Part shown: positions 8,084 to 18,045 of the stretch, in pieces | Layout of the letters: each line of letters begins with the position of its first letter | How positions within the stretch are numbered: the first letter of the stretch is position 1 | Assembly: GCF_030269365.1 (NCBI RefSeq) | Contig: NZ_BSTF01000006.1 | Span: 124,001-188,000 of the forward strand | Length of the DNA stretch: 64,000 nt | Direction: 5' to 3' | Source of the DNA: Lentzea sp. NBRC 102530 | GTDB taxonomy: Bacteria; Actinomycetota; Actinomycetes; Mycobacteriales; Pseudonocardiaceae | Notes under the pieces: model-generated | Database searches by the model: none | What the model was told of the DNA's origin: nothing | The model's input: the letters and a program-made list of their open reading frames with translations, nothing else | Position numbers and translations under genes: made by a program

Positions 8084-10708
8084 TTACCTCCCGAAGGTTT
8101 TCTGCTTGCGAGCAGCGGCGCGCCACAGTTCGTCGGCGCCCCACACGATCAAGGGGAAGGCCGCGAGCACGGCCAGGTGCGCGGCGGGCGGCACGGCGGT
8201 GCCGAAGACCTCCTGCAACGGCGGCAGGGTCACGACCGCGGCCGCGAAGACGACCTCGAAGACGATGCCCCACAACAACAACCGGTTGCTGAACACGCCG
8301 ATCGACCGCAGCGACGCGTACTGGGTGCGGGACGCGAAGGCCGTCCCGATCTGGCAGGCCACGATGCCGAGGAACGACATGGTGGTCGCCTGCACCCACA
8401 CGGGGTGCAGGGGTGTTCCCGCGCCGACCGGGTCGCCGGGGTGCCACCCACCGGCCAGCAGGGTCAGGAAGAACCCGCCGAGGACCAGCACGGCGGACAC
8501 CCCGCCCAGCAGTCCCCACGCCCGCCACAGCACGCGGCGGTCGATGACGCCGTCACCCCGCCGGCGCGGCGGCCGGTCCATGATCCCGGGCTCCGCGGGC
8601 TCGCGTCCGAGCGCGAGCGCCGGCAGCGTCTCGGTACCGAGGTCGATCGCGAGGATCTGCAACACCGTGAGCGGCAACGGGATCGCGCCACCGGACAGCG
8701 CGAACAGCAGGAACGGCACGACTTCCGGCGTGGCGTGGGCGAAGATGTAGAGGATGAACTTGCGGACGTTGTCGTAGACCCGCCGGCCTGCCTGCACCGC
8801 GGTCACCACGGTCGCGAAGTTGTCGTCGGTGAGCACCATCGTCGAGGCCTCGCGTGCGACGTCGGTGCCGGCGAGTCCCATGGCGACGCCGATGTCGGCC
8901 CTGCGCAACGCGGGTGCGTCGTTCACGCCGTCGCCGGTCATCGCCACGACGTTGCCCTGGGCGCGCAGCGCGTCGGCCACCCGCAGCTTCACCTCGGGCG
9001 AGCTGCGCGCGAAGATCAGTTCTTCGTCGCCGCGCAGCAGGTCGTCCAGCTGGGCCTCGGTCATCTCCTCCAGCTCGGCGCCGGTGATCACCCTGGTGTC
9101 GTCGCGGGCGATGCCCACCTGGCGGGCGATCTCCCGCGCGGTGAGGCCGTGGTCGCCGGTGACGACGATCAGCCGGATGCCCGCGGTGTGGCACCGGGCG
9201 ACGGCGTCCGCGACCTCGGGCCGCGGCGGGTCGAACATCGCCACCACGCCCAGCAGTTCGAGGTCGCGTTCGGCGTCCTCGCGTCGTTCGGGAACGGTGT
9301 CGCACACCCGGCGGGCGACGGCGAGCAGCCGCAGCCCCCGCCGGGCGAAGCCGGAGACGACCCGGTCGATCTCCTCCCGGTCGGCCCCGATCGTCCTGGC
9401 GAGCACCTCCTCGGGTGCTCCCTTCACGTTGACCACGATCCGGTCGCCCTCGCGGTCCACTGTGGACATCATTCGGAGGGCGGGGTCGAAGTGGAACTGG
9501 CGGAGCCTCGCACCGTCGCGTCGCCCCGCGTCCACGTCGGCACCTGCTGCGCGAGCCGCGTGCAGCAACGCGAGTTCGGTGGGGTCGCCGGTGCCGGCGT
9601 CGAGGTCGGCGTTCGTGCACGCGGCCGTCGAGCGCGCCAGGGCGAGGGGGTCGCCCACCGGCCAGACGTCGGTGACGCGCATGCGGTTCTGGGTCAGCGT
9701 GCCGGTCTTGTCGGTGCAGATCACGGTGGTGGAGCCGAGCGTCTCGACGGCGGAGAGCCGTTTCACCACCGCTCCGCCGCGGGCCAGTGCCCGCACGCCG
9801 ACTGCCAGTGCGAGGGTGATCGTGGGCAGCAGGCCTTCCGGCACGTTCGCGACGAGCAGGCCGATCGCGAAGTTGAACGAGTCGGCGAGCGGTAGCCCGG
9901 CGACGAAGACCCCGATCGGCAGGAACGCCGCACCCGCTCCGACAGCGACGGCCGCGATCAGCCACGCGACCCGTTTCACCTGACGTTCCAGGGGACTTTC
10001 GTCCCGGCCGACCCGCTGCGACAGCGCGGCGATCCGGCCCAGTTCGGTGCGCATGCCGGTCGCGAAGACGACCGCGCGTCCCTCGCCGCCGGTGCAGCTC
10101 GTGCCGCTGAACAGCAGGTCCCGTGCGTCGAGCAACGGACCGTCCACGTCGGTGAGGTCCGCGGACCGGAAGGCGGGCAACGACTCCCCGTTCAACGTGG
10201 AGAGATCGACCTCGACCCCACCCTCGATCAGCCGCGCGTCCGCCGGGACCCGGTCGCCCTCCTCGACGACCAGGACGTCGCCGGGCACGAGTTCCCGCAC
10301 GGGCACCGAGGTCCGCACTCCGTCGCGCACCACCGACGCGTGGGCGGGCAGGTACGCGGCCAGCGCCTCGACGGCCTTCTCCGCCTGCTGTTCCTGGACG
10401 AACGCGAGTGCCGCGTTGAGCACGACCACCGCGACGATCGCGAGGCCGAGCACCGCGGTCCCCGCGAGGAACGCGAACCCGGCCGCGAGCCACAGCAGCA
10501 GGGCCAGCGGATGGGTGAACTGCCGCAGCAACTGCCTCGGCCAGTCACGATGCCGCTGCCGGTTGAGCTCGTTGGGGCCGTTCGCCACGAGCCGTCGCGC
10601 GGCCTCGCGTCCGGAAAGCCCCGCCGGTCTCGTCCGGAGGTCCCGGTACAGCCGCTCGAGCGGCTCGCGCGGATCGCTCTCCTGCGCGGTGACGGTCGAT
10701 GTCGTCAT
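8084..10708 (-). CDS. P-type cation-transporting ATPase (type II)
   Basis: A second membrane ATPase, 874 residues, distinct from the one at 2459-4987. It has an N-terminal cation-ATPase domain, the actuator loop [20 protein letters not shown] in helix 4, the DKTGTLT phosphorylation site (Asp near 333), [17 protein letters not shown], and a C-terminal helical domain. The usual Thr of the TGES loop is Asn here while the catalytic Glu remains, which suggests a subfamily rather than inactivation. The ATG at 10708 is preferred over a longer frame starting at 10795 because GAGG precedes it and the extra residues have no domain. It heads an operon with the DoxX gene. The ion is not known. Confidence 0.88.
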   Translation of the reverse strand: MTTSTVTAQESDPREPLERLYRDLRTRPAGLSGREAARRLVANGPNELNRQRHRDWPRQLLRQFTHPLALLLWLAAGFAFLAGTAVLGLAIVAVVVLNAALAFVQEQQAEKAVEALAAYLPAHASVVRDGVRTSVPVRELVPGDVLVVEEGDRVPADARLIEGGVEVDLSTLNGESLPAFRSADLTDVDGPLLDARDLLFSGTSCTGGEGRAVVFATGMRTELGRIAALSQRVGRDESPLERQVKRVAWLIAAVAVGAGAAFLPIGVFVAGLPLADSFNFAIGLLVANVPEGLLPTITLALAVGVRALARGGAVVKRLSAVETLGSTTVICTDKTGTLTQNRMRVTDVWPVGDPLALARSTAACTNADLDAGTGDPTELALLHAARAAGADVDAGRRDGARLRQFHFDPALRMMSTVDREGDRIVVNVKGAPEEVLARTIGADREEIDRVVSGFARRGLRLLAVARRVCDTVPERREDAERDLELLGVVAMFDPPRPEVADAVARCHTAGIRLIVVTGDHGLTAREIARQVGIARDDTRVITGAELEEMTEAQLDDLLRGDEELIFARSSPEVKLRVADALRAQGNVVAMTGDGVNDAPALRRADIGVAMGLAGTDVAREASTMVLTDDNFATVVTAVQAGRRVYDNVRKFILYIFAHATPEVVPFLLFALSGGAIPLPLTVLQILAIDLGTETLPALALGREPAEPGIMDRPPRRRGDGVIDRRVLWRAWGLLGGVSAVLVLGGFFLTLLAGGWHPGDPVGAGTPLHPVWVQATTMSFLGIVACQIGTAFASRTQYASLRSIGVFSNRLLLWGIVFEVVFAAAVVTLPPLQEVFGTAVPPAAHLAVLAAFPLIVWGADELWRAAARKQKTFGR

Positions 10709-10743
10709 GCTTCGAGCCTCACGTGTCGGTGGTGGCGGCCCCA

Positions 10744-10780
10744 GGGCCCTTCGGACCTCCGCCGGCGAGCCGGAAGTCGC
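10744..10780. promoter_or_regulatory. Weak paired DosR-like boxes before ATPase-DoxX operon
   Basis: GGGCC-CTTC-GGACC at 10744-10757 and GAGCC-GGAA-GTCGC at 10767-10780 resemble the GGGAC-N4-GTCCC core weakly (7 of 10 each). They are again exactly 23 bp apart, about 35-70 bases upstream of the ATPase start. On their own they would not be convincing. Confidence 0.25.
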
Positions 10781-10825
10781 TGTGCCGCGCCGCACAACGG
10801 CGATCTGTCCTCGTGCGACGGCCGG

Positions 10826-11320
10826 TCAGCGCGCGGCGACCAGCTGCTGGGCGATCTCGTACGCCCAGAGGTCGATCGCCTCCCAGTCGCGGTGGTCGCC
10901 CGCCATCGGGCCCTGGGCCATCCGCTTCGCGAGGAAGCCGACCGCCGTCTGCGGTGAGATCCGGCCCCCGAACGTCTTCGGTTCGTCGGCGCCGATGCGG
11001 GCGGCCAGCTCGCGGACCTTCTTCGGTGCGTTCTGCGGAGCGACCTCGTGGCCGAGCGGCCCGCTGTGGAAGAGCCACACCGGGCGCTTCGCGAGCAGGT
11101 CGGCGTTGCGCTTCAACAGCTTCACCGCCTCCGGGCGCCAGCGGCCCGCGTAGAGGGCGCTGCCGAGCACGACGGCCTTGTAGGGCGCGACGGTCTGGAC
11201 TTCGGCGGCGTCGAGCACCGTCACCTCGTGCGAGGCCGTGCGGATCCTGGCCCCGATCGCCTCGGCGATCTCCTTGGTCCCTGTCATCTTGGTCGCGTAC
11301 GCGACGAGGATTTCGGCCAT
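10826..11320 (-). CDS. Flavodoxin-domain protein
   Basis: A protein of 164 residues with a flavodoxin fold, probably FMN-binding. The N-terminal phosphate loop is MAEILVAYATKMTGTKEIAEAI and the later VVLGSALYAGRW matches the flavodoxin segment around the isoalloxazine ring. The family includes HemG-like protoporphyrinogen oxidases and electron carriers. The ATG at 11320 starts directly at the first beta strand. It is divergent from a second flavodoxin at 11444 and shares a 123-base promoter region with it. The ATPase operon follows downstream on the same strand after 117 bases. Confidence 0.8.
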   Translation of the reverse strand: MAEILVAYATKMTGTKEIAEAIGARIRTASHEVTVLDAAEVQTVAPYKAVVLGSALYAGRWRPEAVKLLKRNADLLAKRPVWLFHSGPLGHEVAPQNAPKKVRELAARIGADEPKTFGGRISPQTAVGFLAKRMAQGPMAGDHRDWEAIDLWAYEIAQQLVAAR

Positions 11321-11355
11321 GCCACCACGATCTGCCTCCACCGGGGCGGCGGACA

Positions 11356-11392
11356 GAGACCTTGTGCTTGTCGCGGAAGGGACACCGGTCAC
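11356..11392. promoter_or_regulatory. DosR-like box pair between divergent flavodoxins
   Basis: GGGAC-ACCG-GTCAC at 11379-11392 matches 9 of 10 positions of the DosR core. Exactly 23 bp upstream, 11356-11369 has one good half (GAGAC) and one poor half. The pair lies in the 123-base gap between the two divergent flavodoxin genes and could serve both. Confidence 0.4.
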
Positions 11393-11443
11393 TGGCGATG
11401 ATCTCCGCACGGGCGGATCGTGATCGTGGCGGAGGAGGTTGCC

Positions 11444-11959
11444 ATGAGGGTTCTGGTGGCGTACGCGAGCGCCGCGGGATCGACCGCGGGGATCGCCGAG
11501 TGGATCGCGGGCGCGCTGCAGGCGCACGGGCACGAGGTCACGCTGCGCTCGGTGGAGGACGTGGTGGACGTCGAGGACTTCGACGCGTTCGTCGTCGGCA
11601 GCGCGGTGCACCGGCAGGCGTGGCTGCCCGCGGCCGCGGGTTTCCTGCGGCGGCACCGGAAGGCGCTGCGCGGCAAGCCGATCTGGCTGTTCAGCGTCGG
11701 GTTGCCGGGCGCGTTGCGCGGTCCGCTGCGCCGGTGGGCGATGCTGGAGGAGAACGACGTCCTGGCCGAGTTGCTCGACGACGTGACCCCGGTGGAGCAC
11801 CGGCTGTTCACGGGCGTCGTGAGCGCCGCCGGCTTCGGGAAGACGGGTGCGCTGGTGTTCCGCCTGTTCGGCGGCAGGTTCGGCGACTTCCGCGACTGGG
11901 CGGAGATCGAGAGCTGGAGCGCGTCCATCGCGGGAGTGCTGGCCGCGCAGAAGTCGTGA
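11444..11959 (+). CDS. Flavodoxin-domain protein
   Basis: A flavodoxin-like protein of 171 residues with the phosphate loop VAYASAAGSTAGIAEWI at the N terminus and FVVGSAVHRQAWLPAAAGFL in the middle. It shares its fold and several positions with the divergent gene at 10826-11320, so they are probably old paralogues. The ATG at 11444 is chosen for its GGAGGAGG ribosome site; an upstream in-frame GTG at 11420 is less likely. Likely role is FMN-dependent electron transfer in hypoxia (inference from neighbours). Its stop codon lies within a strong hairpin. Confidence 0.8.
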   Translation: MRVLVAYASAAGSTAGIAEWIAGALQAHGHEVTLRSVEDVVDVEDFDAFVVGSAVHRQAWLPAAAGFLRRHRKALRGKPIWLFSVGLPGALRGPLRRWAMLEENDVLAELLDDVTPVEHRLFTGVVSAAGFGKTGALVFRLFGGRFGDFRDWAEIESWSASIAGVLAAQKS

Positions 11960-11983
11960 GCGGGACGGGCGCCCGCTCACGAC
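11953..11983. terminator. Bidirectional hairpin terminator
   Basis: A 12-bp perfect stem (GTCGTGAGCGGG with its complement) encloses a 7-base loop between the convergent flavodoxin and GAPDH genes. It overlaps the flavodoxin stop codon. Confidence 0.65.
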
Positions 11984-11989
11984 CGGCGT

Positions 11990-13000
11990 TCACGGCAGCG
12001 TGCGGGCCACCAGGTCGGCGAGGTCGACCGTGCGGTTGGCGTAACCCCATTCGTTGTCGTACCAGCCCATCACCTTCACCACGTGGCCCTGTGCCTTGGT
12101 GAGCGAGGCGTCGAAGACGCACGACGCCGGGTCGGCGATGATGTCGCGGGACACGACCGGATCCGTGGTGTAACGCAGGACCCCCTTGAGCCGGCGCGCG
12201 GCCGCCTCGGCGAAGGCCCTGTTGACCTGGCCCACCGTGGCGGGCTCGGCGAGCCGGACGGTGAGGTCGGTCAGCGAGCCGTCCTCGACCGGCACCCGCA
12301 CCGCGAGACCGTCGAGCTTCCCGTTCAGCGACGGGATCACCTGCCCGATCGCACGGGCGGCACCGGTGGACGTCGGGATGATGTTCACCGCCGCCGACCG
12401 CGCACGGCGCAGGTCCTTGTGGGGGCGGTCGAGCAGCGCCTGGTCACCGGTGTAGCTGTGGATCGTGGTCATCAGGCCCTCGACGATCCCGAACGCCTCG
12501 TCCAGCACCGAGGCCATCGGCGCCGCGCAGTTCGTGGTGCAGGAGGCGTTCGAGATGACGTGGTGCGAGGCCGGGACGTAGGTGTCCTCGTTGACGCCCA
12601 GCACGATCGTGGCGTCGACGTCCTTGCCCGGCGCGGTGATGAGCACCTTGCGCGCACCGCGTCCGATGTGGACTCCCGCCTCCTCGCGGGTGCGGAACCG
12701 GCCCGTGGCCTCGATGACGATGTCCACGCCGAGCAGACCCCAGTTGAGGTCCTTCGGGTCGCTGTGGCTCGTCACGAGGATGCTGTGCTCGTCGACGGTG
12801 ATCTTGTCGTGGTCGGCGGTGACGTGCCTGCGCCACGGCCCGTAGGTCGAGTCGAACGCGAGGAGGTGGGCGAGCGTCTCCGGGGTGGTGACGTCGTTGA
12901 CGGCGACGACCTGGATCGCCGTGTCGTGGCGGTCGACGGCGGCACGCAGCACGTCCCGCCCGATGCGGCCGAACCCGTTGATGGCAACGCGAACCGGCAT
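11990..13000 (-). CDS. gap: Glyceraldehyde-3-phosphate dehydrogenase
   Basis: A type I GAPDH of 336 residues that oxidises glyceraldehyde-3-phosphate with NAD(P)+ and phosphate in glycolysis or gluconeogenesis. The Rossmann motif is INGFGRIGRDVLR, the active site is SNASCTTNC (Cys near 155), and the phosphate-binding/C-terminal signatures NIIPTSTGAA and WYDNEWGYANR are intact. It lies 27 bases after PEP synthase and is the last gene of the nitroreductase-ppsA-gap operon. This is likely an extra, condition-specific copy, because housekeeping gap in actinomycetes usually sits with pgk and tpi (known for the group). Confidence 0.93.
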   Translation of the reverse strand: MPVRVAINGFGRIGRDVLRAAVDRHDTAIQVVAVNDVTTPETLAHLLAFDSTYGPWRRHVTADHDKITVDEHSILVTSHSDPKDLNWGLLGVDIVIEATGRFRTREEAGVHIGRGARKVLITAPGKDVDATIVLGVNEDTYVPASHHVISNASCTTNCAAPMASVLDEAFGIVEGLMTTIHSYTGDQALLDRPHKDLRRARSAAVNIIPTSTGAARAIGQVIPSLNGKLDGLAVRVPVEDGSLTDLTVRLAEPATVGQVNRAFAEAAARRLKGVLRYTTDPVVSRDIIADPASCVFDASLTKAQGHVVKVMGWYDNEWGYANRTVDLADLVARTLP

Positions 13001-13027
13001 GGTGGCCTCCTGTGCTGTCGGAAGTGG

Positions 13028-15274
13028 TCAGTGGCGGGAACGCAGCAGGAGCCGGCGTTCGGCCGAGCCGATCGCGGCCCTGGCCGCCGGGACGGCGTCC
13101 GGGTTGACCGAGATCGAGGTGATCCCGAGGTCGACGAGCTTCTCGGCGAACTCCGGCTTGTTGGACGGTGCCTGCCCGCACAGCGACGAGGTGATGCCGG
13201 CGTCGCCGGCGGCCGTGACGATGCGCCCGATCATGTCGAGCACGGCCGGGTCGGCCTCGTCGAAGAGGTCGGCGCACAGTTCGGAGTCGCGGTCGACGCC
13301 GAGCATCAGCTGGGTGAGGTCGTTGCTGCCGATGGAGACCCCGTCGATCCCGGACCGCGCGTACTCGGGGATCCAGTAGGCCACCGACGGCACCTCCGCC
13401 ATCACCCAGCGGTGCAGGCCGCGCTGACGGCCGAGCGGGCTGCGGTCGATCTGCTCGAGGCAGGCGTCGAGCTCCCACTTGGTGCGGACGAACGGGATCA
13501 TCAGGTGCAGGTTCGGCGTCTGCTCCCGCACTCTCGCGAGTGCTTGCAGTTCCAGGCCGAACAGCATCGGGTCGTCGACGTACCGGTAGCAGCCGCGGTA
13601 GCCGATCATCGGGTTGTGCTCGTGCTTCTCGAACTCGTCGCCGCCCTTGAGCTCGCGGAACTCGTTGGTGCGGAAGTCCATCGTGCGGTAGACGACCGGA
13701 CGCGGCGCGAACGCGTGGGTGATCTGGAGCAGGGCGGCCGTCATCGCGTTCAGGAACTCGTCGGGGCCGCGGCGCGCGAGGAACCGGCGCGGGTGTTCGG
13801 CGCCGAGCGCCTCGGTGAGCATGAACTCCGCGCGCAGCAGGCCCACGCCGTCGACGGGCATGGCGGCCACCTCGGACGCGTGCTCGGGTAGCGCCAGGTT
13901 CACGTACACCCGCGTACCGAGCGCCTCGGTGGACGGCATGACGGGCGCGACGATGCGGGGGGCGGTCGTGATCGGCGCGGCTCCGGCACGCACCTCGCCC
14001 GCGCTGCCGTCGACGGTGATCTGCTGGCCCTCCTTCAGCACGGAGGTCGCGGCGCCCGTGCCGACGACGCACGGCACACGGAGCTCGCGGGCGACAATCG
14101 CGGCGTGGCAGGTGATGCCGCCGCCGTCGGTGACCACGGCCGACGCGCGACGCATGGTCGGGACCCAGTCGGGGTTGGTCATCTCGGCGACCAGGACCTC
14201 GCCGTCGCGCAGCCGGGACCCCTCGTCGGGTGAGCTCAGCACCCGCACCCGCCCGGAGGCGATGCCGGGGGAGGCGCCGAGACCGCTGACCAGGGGCCCG
14301 CCGAGCGGTACCTCCTCGTCCGGCAGCGTGGTGATCGGCCGCGACTGCACCAGCCACGTCCTGCCGTCCGCGATCGCCCACTCGGTGTCCTGGGGTTCGC
14401 CGTAGTGCCGTTGCACCCGCACGCCGAGTTGCCCGATGGCGACGGCCTCGGCCTCGGTGAGCACCTGGGCGTGCGACTCCTCGGACGTGAGCTGGATCCG
14501 CTCGTCGTTGCCGTTGGTGCCGCGCACGATCTTGTGCGTCTTGCGGCCCACCCTGGTGTCCACGAGGGACACGGCGTCCCCGTCGCGGCGCAGCACGTAC
14601 GTGTCCGGTTCGACCTGCCCGCTGACCACGACCTCACCGAGCCCGAACGACGCCTCGACCAGCAGCTTGTCCCGGTCGCCCGAGGACGGGTCGGCGGTGA
14701 ACATCACGCCGGAGCGTTCGGAGTCGACCATCTTCTGCACGACGACCGCGATCGCGGGTTCATCGGTGATGCCCTGCTCCGCCCGGTAGGCGACGGACCG
14801 CGTGCCGAACAACGACACCCAGCAGTCCAGCAGCCGGTCGAGCACCGCGCGTGCCCCGCGGGTGTTGGTGAACGTGCTGTTCATGCCCGCGAACGACGAA
14901 CCCGCAGTGTCCTCGGAGGTCGCCGAGGAGCGCACGGCCACCGACTCGTCCTGGCCGAGACCCCGGTACGCCTCCAGCACCGCGTGCCGCACGTCGTCCG
15001 CGACGCCCGCCTTGCGCACGAGTTCGCGCATGCGTTCCGCGGACTCCTCGAGCCGCTGCGGGGAGGTGTCGCGGTCGAGCGCGACCGCGAGCTCCGCGGC
15101 GAGGTCGTCGCGGACCTGGCCCATCGAGGCGAGGAACGCCTGCGCGGTGACGACGAAACCGGGCGGCACCGGCAGGCCCGCGCTGGTCAGCTCACCGAGG
15201 TTGGCGCCCTTGCCGCCGGCGATCCCGGTGTCGTCCTTGCGGAGTGTGGTGAAGTCACGGATGTAGGTGGTCAC
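13028..15274 (-). CDS. ppsA: Phosphoenolpyruvate synthase
   Basis: An enzyme of 748 residues converting pyruvate, ATP and water to PEP, AMP and phosphate. The N-terminal ATP-grasp domain (about 1-330) contains [10 protein letters not shown] and [20 protein letters not shown]. The swivelling phospho-histidine domain has [14 protein letters not shown] (His near 390). The C-terminal PEP-binding barrel (about 460-745) has [16 protein letters not shown] and [10 protein letters not shown] (Cys near 700). The GTG start at 15274 follows CAGGAG and overlaps the nitroreductase stop by four bases. A longer reading frame upstream only overlaps that gene. Pyruvate phosphate dikinase is the alternative, but the length and the [10 protein letters not shown] form fit PEP synthase. 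Confidence 0.9.
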   Translation of the reverse strand: MTTYIRDFTTLRKDDTGIAGGKGANLGELTSAGLPVPPGFVVTAQAFLASMGQVRDDLAAELAVALDRDTSPQRLEESAERMRELVRKAGVADDVRHAVLEAYRGLGQDESVAVRSSATSEDTAGSSFAGMNSTFTNTRGARAVLDRLLDCWVSLFGTRSVAYRAEQGITDEPAIAVVVQKMVDSERSGVMFTADPSSGDRDKLLVEASFGLGEVVVSGQVEPDTYVLRRDGDAVSLVDTRVGRKTHKIVRGTNGNDERIQLTSEESHAQVLTEAEAVAIGQLGVRVQRHYGEPQDTEWAIADGRTWLVQSRPITTLPDEEVPLGGPLVSGLGASPGIASGRVRVLSSPDEGSRLRDGEVLVAEMTNPDWVPTMRRASAVVTDGGGITCHAAIVARELRVPCVVGTGAATSVLKEGQQITVDGSAGEVRAGAAPITTAPRIVAPVMPSTEALGTRVYVNLALPEHASEVAAMPVDGVGLLRAEFMLTEALGAEHPRRFLARRGPDEFLNAMTAALLQITHAFAPRPVVYRTMDFRTNEFRELKGGDEFEKHEHNPMIGYRGCYRYVDDPMLFGLELQALARVREQTPNLHLMIPFVRTKWELDACLEQIDRSPLGRQRGLHRWVMAEVPSVAYWIPEYARSGIDGVSIGSNDLTQLMLGVDRDSELCADLFDEADPAVLDMIGRIVTAAGDAGITSSLCGQAPSNKPEFAEKLVDLGITSISVNPDAVPAARAAIGSAERRLLLRSRH

Positions 15275-16266
15275 GGCTGCTCCTGACGGGTGAGGACGTC
15301 CACGAGGGGACGCCGGGGCGTGGCGGGCAGCGGGTCGGCGTTGAACGCGCCCCAGCCGACCCGCAGGACGAGCTGGGGGCACGTGGAGCCACCGAGCACC
15401 TGGTCGCGCACCAGGTCCCTGGTCTCCACGACCTCGAGCGGCTGGCTGAGCGGGCAGGACGCGAGTCCCGCGGCGGTGGCCTCCAGCAGGACGGCACTCG
15501 TCGCCTCACCGGCCCGCAGCCGGGACAGGGTGTCGTCGGACGACGTGCTGAGCAGCAGCAGCGAACCCGCGTCCTCGGCGATCAGCGCGCGGTCGGTCTG
15601 CGCGAGCTCACCGGGCGCGAACTCGCGCAGCCGCAGGTCGCCGTACTGCCGGGACCCCACCGGGATGTTCGCGGCCGGAACGCCGGCGGACGCGCCGGGG
15701 TAGACGCCGCTCCACTCGCGCAGCTCGGCCCGGTAGGCCGGGTCGGCCTCCTGCACGGCGGCGGCCTTCCCGATCGCCACGAGCAGTTCGGACCGCGCCC
15801 GCCCGGTGACCTCGTGGGCTTCGACGCCTTGCTCCTGGGCACGCTTCACGAGCTGCCCGACGATCTCGTCGGGAACCCTCCACGAGGAGAAGACGCGACG
15901 GTCCGTGCGCCGGCGCGGAATCGCCGCGGCGAGCGCCACGTGCGGTTCCCCCGGTTCGCGCGCCACGAACTCGACGGCGGCGAGGTGGTCCGGTTCACCG
16001 GGATTGGGCAGCCGGTGCACGACCGCCCGCCAGCCCAGCGCCGCCAGCCCGACCCGCAGGTGGTGCAACGCGGCACCGCAGCTCACGACGAGGTCGGCGC
16101 CGAGCGGGTCGACCCCGGGCAACGCGCGCGTGCGGTCGGCGTACAGGTGCAGGCTGCGCGCGCCGAGTTCCCAGCGCCACGGCTGGGAGTTGTGCACCGA
16201 CGGTGCGCGGCAGGCGAGTGCCAGAGCCGCCCGCACCGTGTTCTCGTCCGGCTGACCGCGGTCCAT
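15271..16266 (-). CDS. Acg-family nitroreductase-like flavoprotein
   Basis: A protein of 331 residues of the Acg/Rv2032-Rv3127-Rv3131 group, DosR-regulon members in mycobacteria. The N-terminal [16 protein letters not shown] is the hallmark FMN-binding start. Two internally repeated nitroreductase-like halves follow, the second with [18 protein letters not shown]. Acg proteins hold FMN in a closed pocket and may sequester the cofactor rather than reduce nitro compounds (literature knowledge of the family). The ATG at 16266 has GGAGGTGAGCCGGT in front. It leads the operon with ppsA and gap. Confidence 0.88.
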   Translation of the reverse strand: MDRGQPDENTVRAALALACRAPSVHNSQPWRWELGARSLHLYADRTRALPGVDPLGADLVVSCGAALHHLRVGLAALGWRAVVHRLPNPGEPDHLAAVEFVAREPGEPHVALAAAIPRRRTDRRVFSSWRVPDEIVGQLVKRAQEQGVEAHEVTGRARSELLVAIGKAAAVQEADPAYRAELREWSGVYPGASAGVPAANIPVGSRQYGDLRLREFAPGELAQTDRALIAEDAGSLLLLSTSSDDTLSRLRAGEATSAVLLEATAAGLASCPLSQPLEVVETRDLVRDQVLGGSTCPQLVLRVGWGAFNADPLPATPRRPLVDVLTRQEQP

Positions 16267-16329
16267 ACCGGCTCACCTCCAGGTCGAAGTCCCGTGCTCC
16301 AAGCTCGCAGCGCGACCGGCCCGGGGTGA

Positions 16330-16366
16330 GGGGCCCAGGTCCCCGGCGCGACGGGACCGGGGTCCC
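16330..16366. promoter_or_regulatory. Tandem DosR-like boxes, one perfect
   Basis: GGGAC-CGGG-GTCCC at 16353-16366 matches the DosR core GGGAC-N4-GTCCC at all ten positions and is a full palindrome. GGGGC-CCAG-GTCCC at 16330-16343 matches nine of ten and lies 23 bp away, about two helical turns. They sit in the 187-base gap between the divergent nitroreductase-ppsA-gap and CBS-BON operons, so one site pair could control both. This is the best regulatory candidate in the window. Confidence 0.65.
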
Positions 16367-16453
16367 GCCCGCCGGGGCCTTTGGCACGTGGGCACGGCTT
16401 CGCGCGCTGGAGAGGCTGGAGTCGACCAGGACCACGGATCGCCGGAGGGTGTC

Positions 16454-17140
16454 ATGCGTGAACCGACCGTCTCCTCGCTGATGACGCGCGAGGTGATCAC
16501 CGCGGACGTCGGCAGCTCGTTCAAGGAGCTCGTAGCACTGTTGGAGGACAACGGGATCAGCGCCGTCCCGGTGCTGGACGGCGGCTACCCGGTCGGCGTG
16601 GTGTCCGAGGCGGACCTCGTGCCCAAGGAGGAGTTCCGCGGCGGCACCAGCGAGCCCCCGGGCCTCTTCGCCGGCAAGGCGGAGAAGCACCGCTGGGAGC
16701 AGGCGGGCGGCGTCACGGCTCGCGACGTGATGACCAGTCCCGTGAAGAGCATCTCGCCGGACACCGCGGCGAGCGTCGCGGCCCGCGAGCTCGCGGCCGC
16801 CGGGGTGCGCCGGCTGTTCGTGATCGACTCCGACGGCGCGCTCGTCGGCGTGCTGTCCCGGCGCGACCTGCTCAAGCTCTTCACCCGCGAGGACGAGGAG
16901 CTGAAGACCGTGATCCGGGACGAGATCTTCGGCCGGATGCTGTGGGTGGACCCGTTCAGCGTCGACGTCGAGGTGTTCGACGGCGTCGTGACCATGGACG
17001 GGCAGCTCGAACGGCAGAGCGAGGTCGAGATCGCCGAACACCTCGTGCGGTCGCTGCCGGGTGTTGTGGACGTGCACAGCAGGTTGCGTCCTGAATGGAA
17101 CGACACCACGCACACCCGCCAGACCACGATCTTCGGCTGA
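16454..17140 (+). CDS. CBS-pair plus BON-domain protein
   Basis: A protein of 228 residues with two CBS domains (about 1-60 and 90-150) and a C-terminal BON domain (about 155-220, VDVEVFDGVVTMDGQLERQSE). CBS pairs sense adenine nucleotides; BON domains often bind membranes or lipids. The ATG at 16454 is chosen over upstream in-frame codons because GGAGGG precedes it and the first CBS motif starts there (SSLMTREVITADVG). It is followed after 11 bases by a shorter paralogue, so the pair is one operon together with the PLDc_N-like gene. Confidence 0.85.
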   Translation: MREPTVSSLMTREVITADVGSSFKELVALLEDNGISAVPVLDGGYPVGVVSEADLVPKEEFRGGTSEPPGLFAGKAEKHRWEQAGGVTARDVMTSPVKSISPDTAASVAARELAAAGVRRLFVIDSDGALVGVLSRRDLLKLFTREDEELKTVIRDEIFGRMLWVDPFSVDVEVFDGVVTMDGQLERQSEVEIAEHLVRSLPGVVDVHSRLRPEWNDTTHTRQTTIFG

Positions 17141-17151
17141 GGGGACGCGCC

Positions 17152-17760
17152 GTGAGGACCCGAGACGTGATGACGACCGAGGTTCTGGTCGTCGGACCGG
17201 AAACGGCGGCGCGCGACGCCGCCCGGTTGCTCGCCGAGCACGGCTACACCGCGCTGCCGGTGGTCGACGCCACCGGTGTGCTCGTCGGTGTCGTGGGCGA
17301 GACGGAGCTGCTGCGCGACCGGCTGCCCGAAGACCCGCGCTCCCTGGTGCACGGCGAACCGCCGCAACCCAGGCGCGCCCCGGCGGACCTGGTGGAGCAG
17401 GTGATGACGAAGCCGTGGACGGTCACGCCGAACACCGATCTGGCGGAGGTCTCGGACCTGATGCTGGAGCACGGCGTCCGCAGCGTCCCGGTGGTGCGGG
17501 AGGACCGGCTGGTCGGCATCGTGACGCGGCGCGACCTGCTCAGGTCGATCAGCCGCGCGGACTGGATCGTCGAGGCCGAGATCCGGCACCGGCTGAACGT
17601 CGTCGGGAACGCGCACCGGTGGTCCGTCGAGGTCACCGGTGGCAGCGTGTCCATTGTGGACAAGATGGACAACGACGTCGACCGCCACGTCGCCGAGGTG
17701 CTGGCGCGGTCGGTCGCGGGCGTGACCGATGTGCACGTCGCCGCACCGGAAGGGACCTGA
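17152..17760 (+). CDS. CBS-pair plus BON-domain protein, paralogue
   Basis: A second CBS-CBS-BON protein of 202 residues. The first CBS pair motif is RDVMTTEVLVVGPETAARDAA, the second DLVEQVMTKPWTVTPNTDLAE, and the BON region begins near residue 140 (RHRLNVVGNAHRWSVEVTGG). The GTG at 17152 lies 11 bases after the stop of the first paralogue. The two share architecture and many positions, so tandem duplication followed by divergence is likely. The ligand is unknown. Confidence 0.83.
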   Translation: MRTRDVMTTEVLVVGPETAARDAARLLAEHGYTALPVVDATGVLVGVVGETELLRDRLPEDPRSLVHGEPPQPRRAPADLVEQVMTKPWTVTPNTDLAEVSDLMLEHGVRSVPVVREDRLVGIVTRRDLLRSISRADWIVEAEIRHRLNVVGNAHRWSVEVTGGSVSIVDKMDNDVDRHVAEVLARSVAGVTDVHVAAPEGT

Positions 17761-17762
17761 CG

Positions 17763-17975
17763 GTGGCGAGGCGCTGGAGCGACCTGCCGGAGGGCAGGCG
17801 CCGCACGCTCGTCGTGCTGGCGGTCGTGCAGATGCTGATGGCCGGGGCCGCGTGGACCGACCTGGCCCTGCGGCCGGAGGAGTACGTCCGCGGCCGCAAG
17901 CTGTGGTGGAGCCTCGCGATCCTGGTGAACTTCGCCGGGCCGATCGCCTACTTCCGCTGGGGGAGGAGGACGTAG
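17763..17975 (+). CDS. PLDc_N-like two-helix mini membrane protein
   Basis: A protein of 70 residues with two hydrophobic stretches: RTLVVLAVVQMLMAGAAWTD and LWWSLAILVNFAGPIAYFRW, followed by a basic end. The W-x2-I/V-I-x2-N-F-x-GP-IAY-x2-GR pattern is that of the N-terminal membrane domain of cardiolipin synthases and related stand-alone proteins. The GTG start lies two bases after the preceding CBS-BON stop, so it is the third gene of this operon. A role next to CBS/BON proteins at the membrane is plausible but unproven. Confidence 0.75.
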   Translation: MARRWSDLPEGRRRTLVVLAVVQMLMAGAAWTDLALRPEEYVRGRKLWWSLAILVNFAGPIAYFRWGRRT

Positions 17976-18007
17976 TCACGCGTGCAGGAGGAGAACGTGG
18001 TCATGCG

Positions 18008-18036
18008 GAGGGCGCCGGGATCCACCCGGCGCCCTC
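18008..18036. terminator. Bidirectional hairpin terminator
   Basis: A 12-bp perfect stem (GAGGGCGCCGGG and its complement) with a 5-base loop lies between the convergent PLDc_N-like and alcohol dehydrogenase genes. Confidence 0.7.
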
Positions 18037-18045
18037 AGGTCGTTC

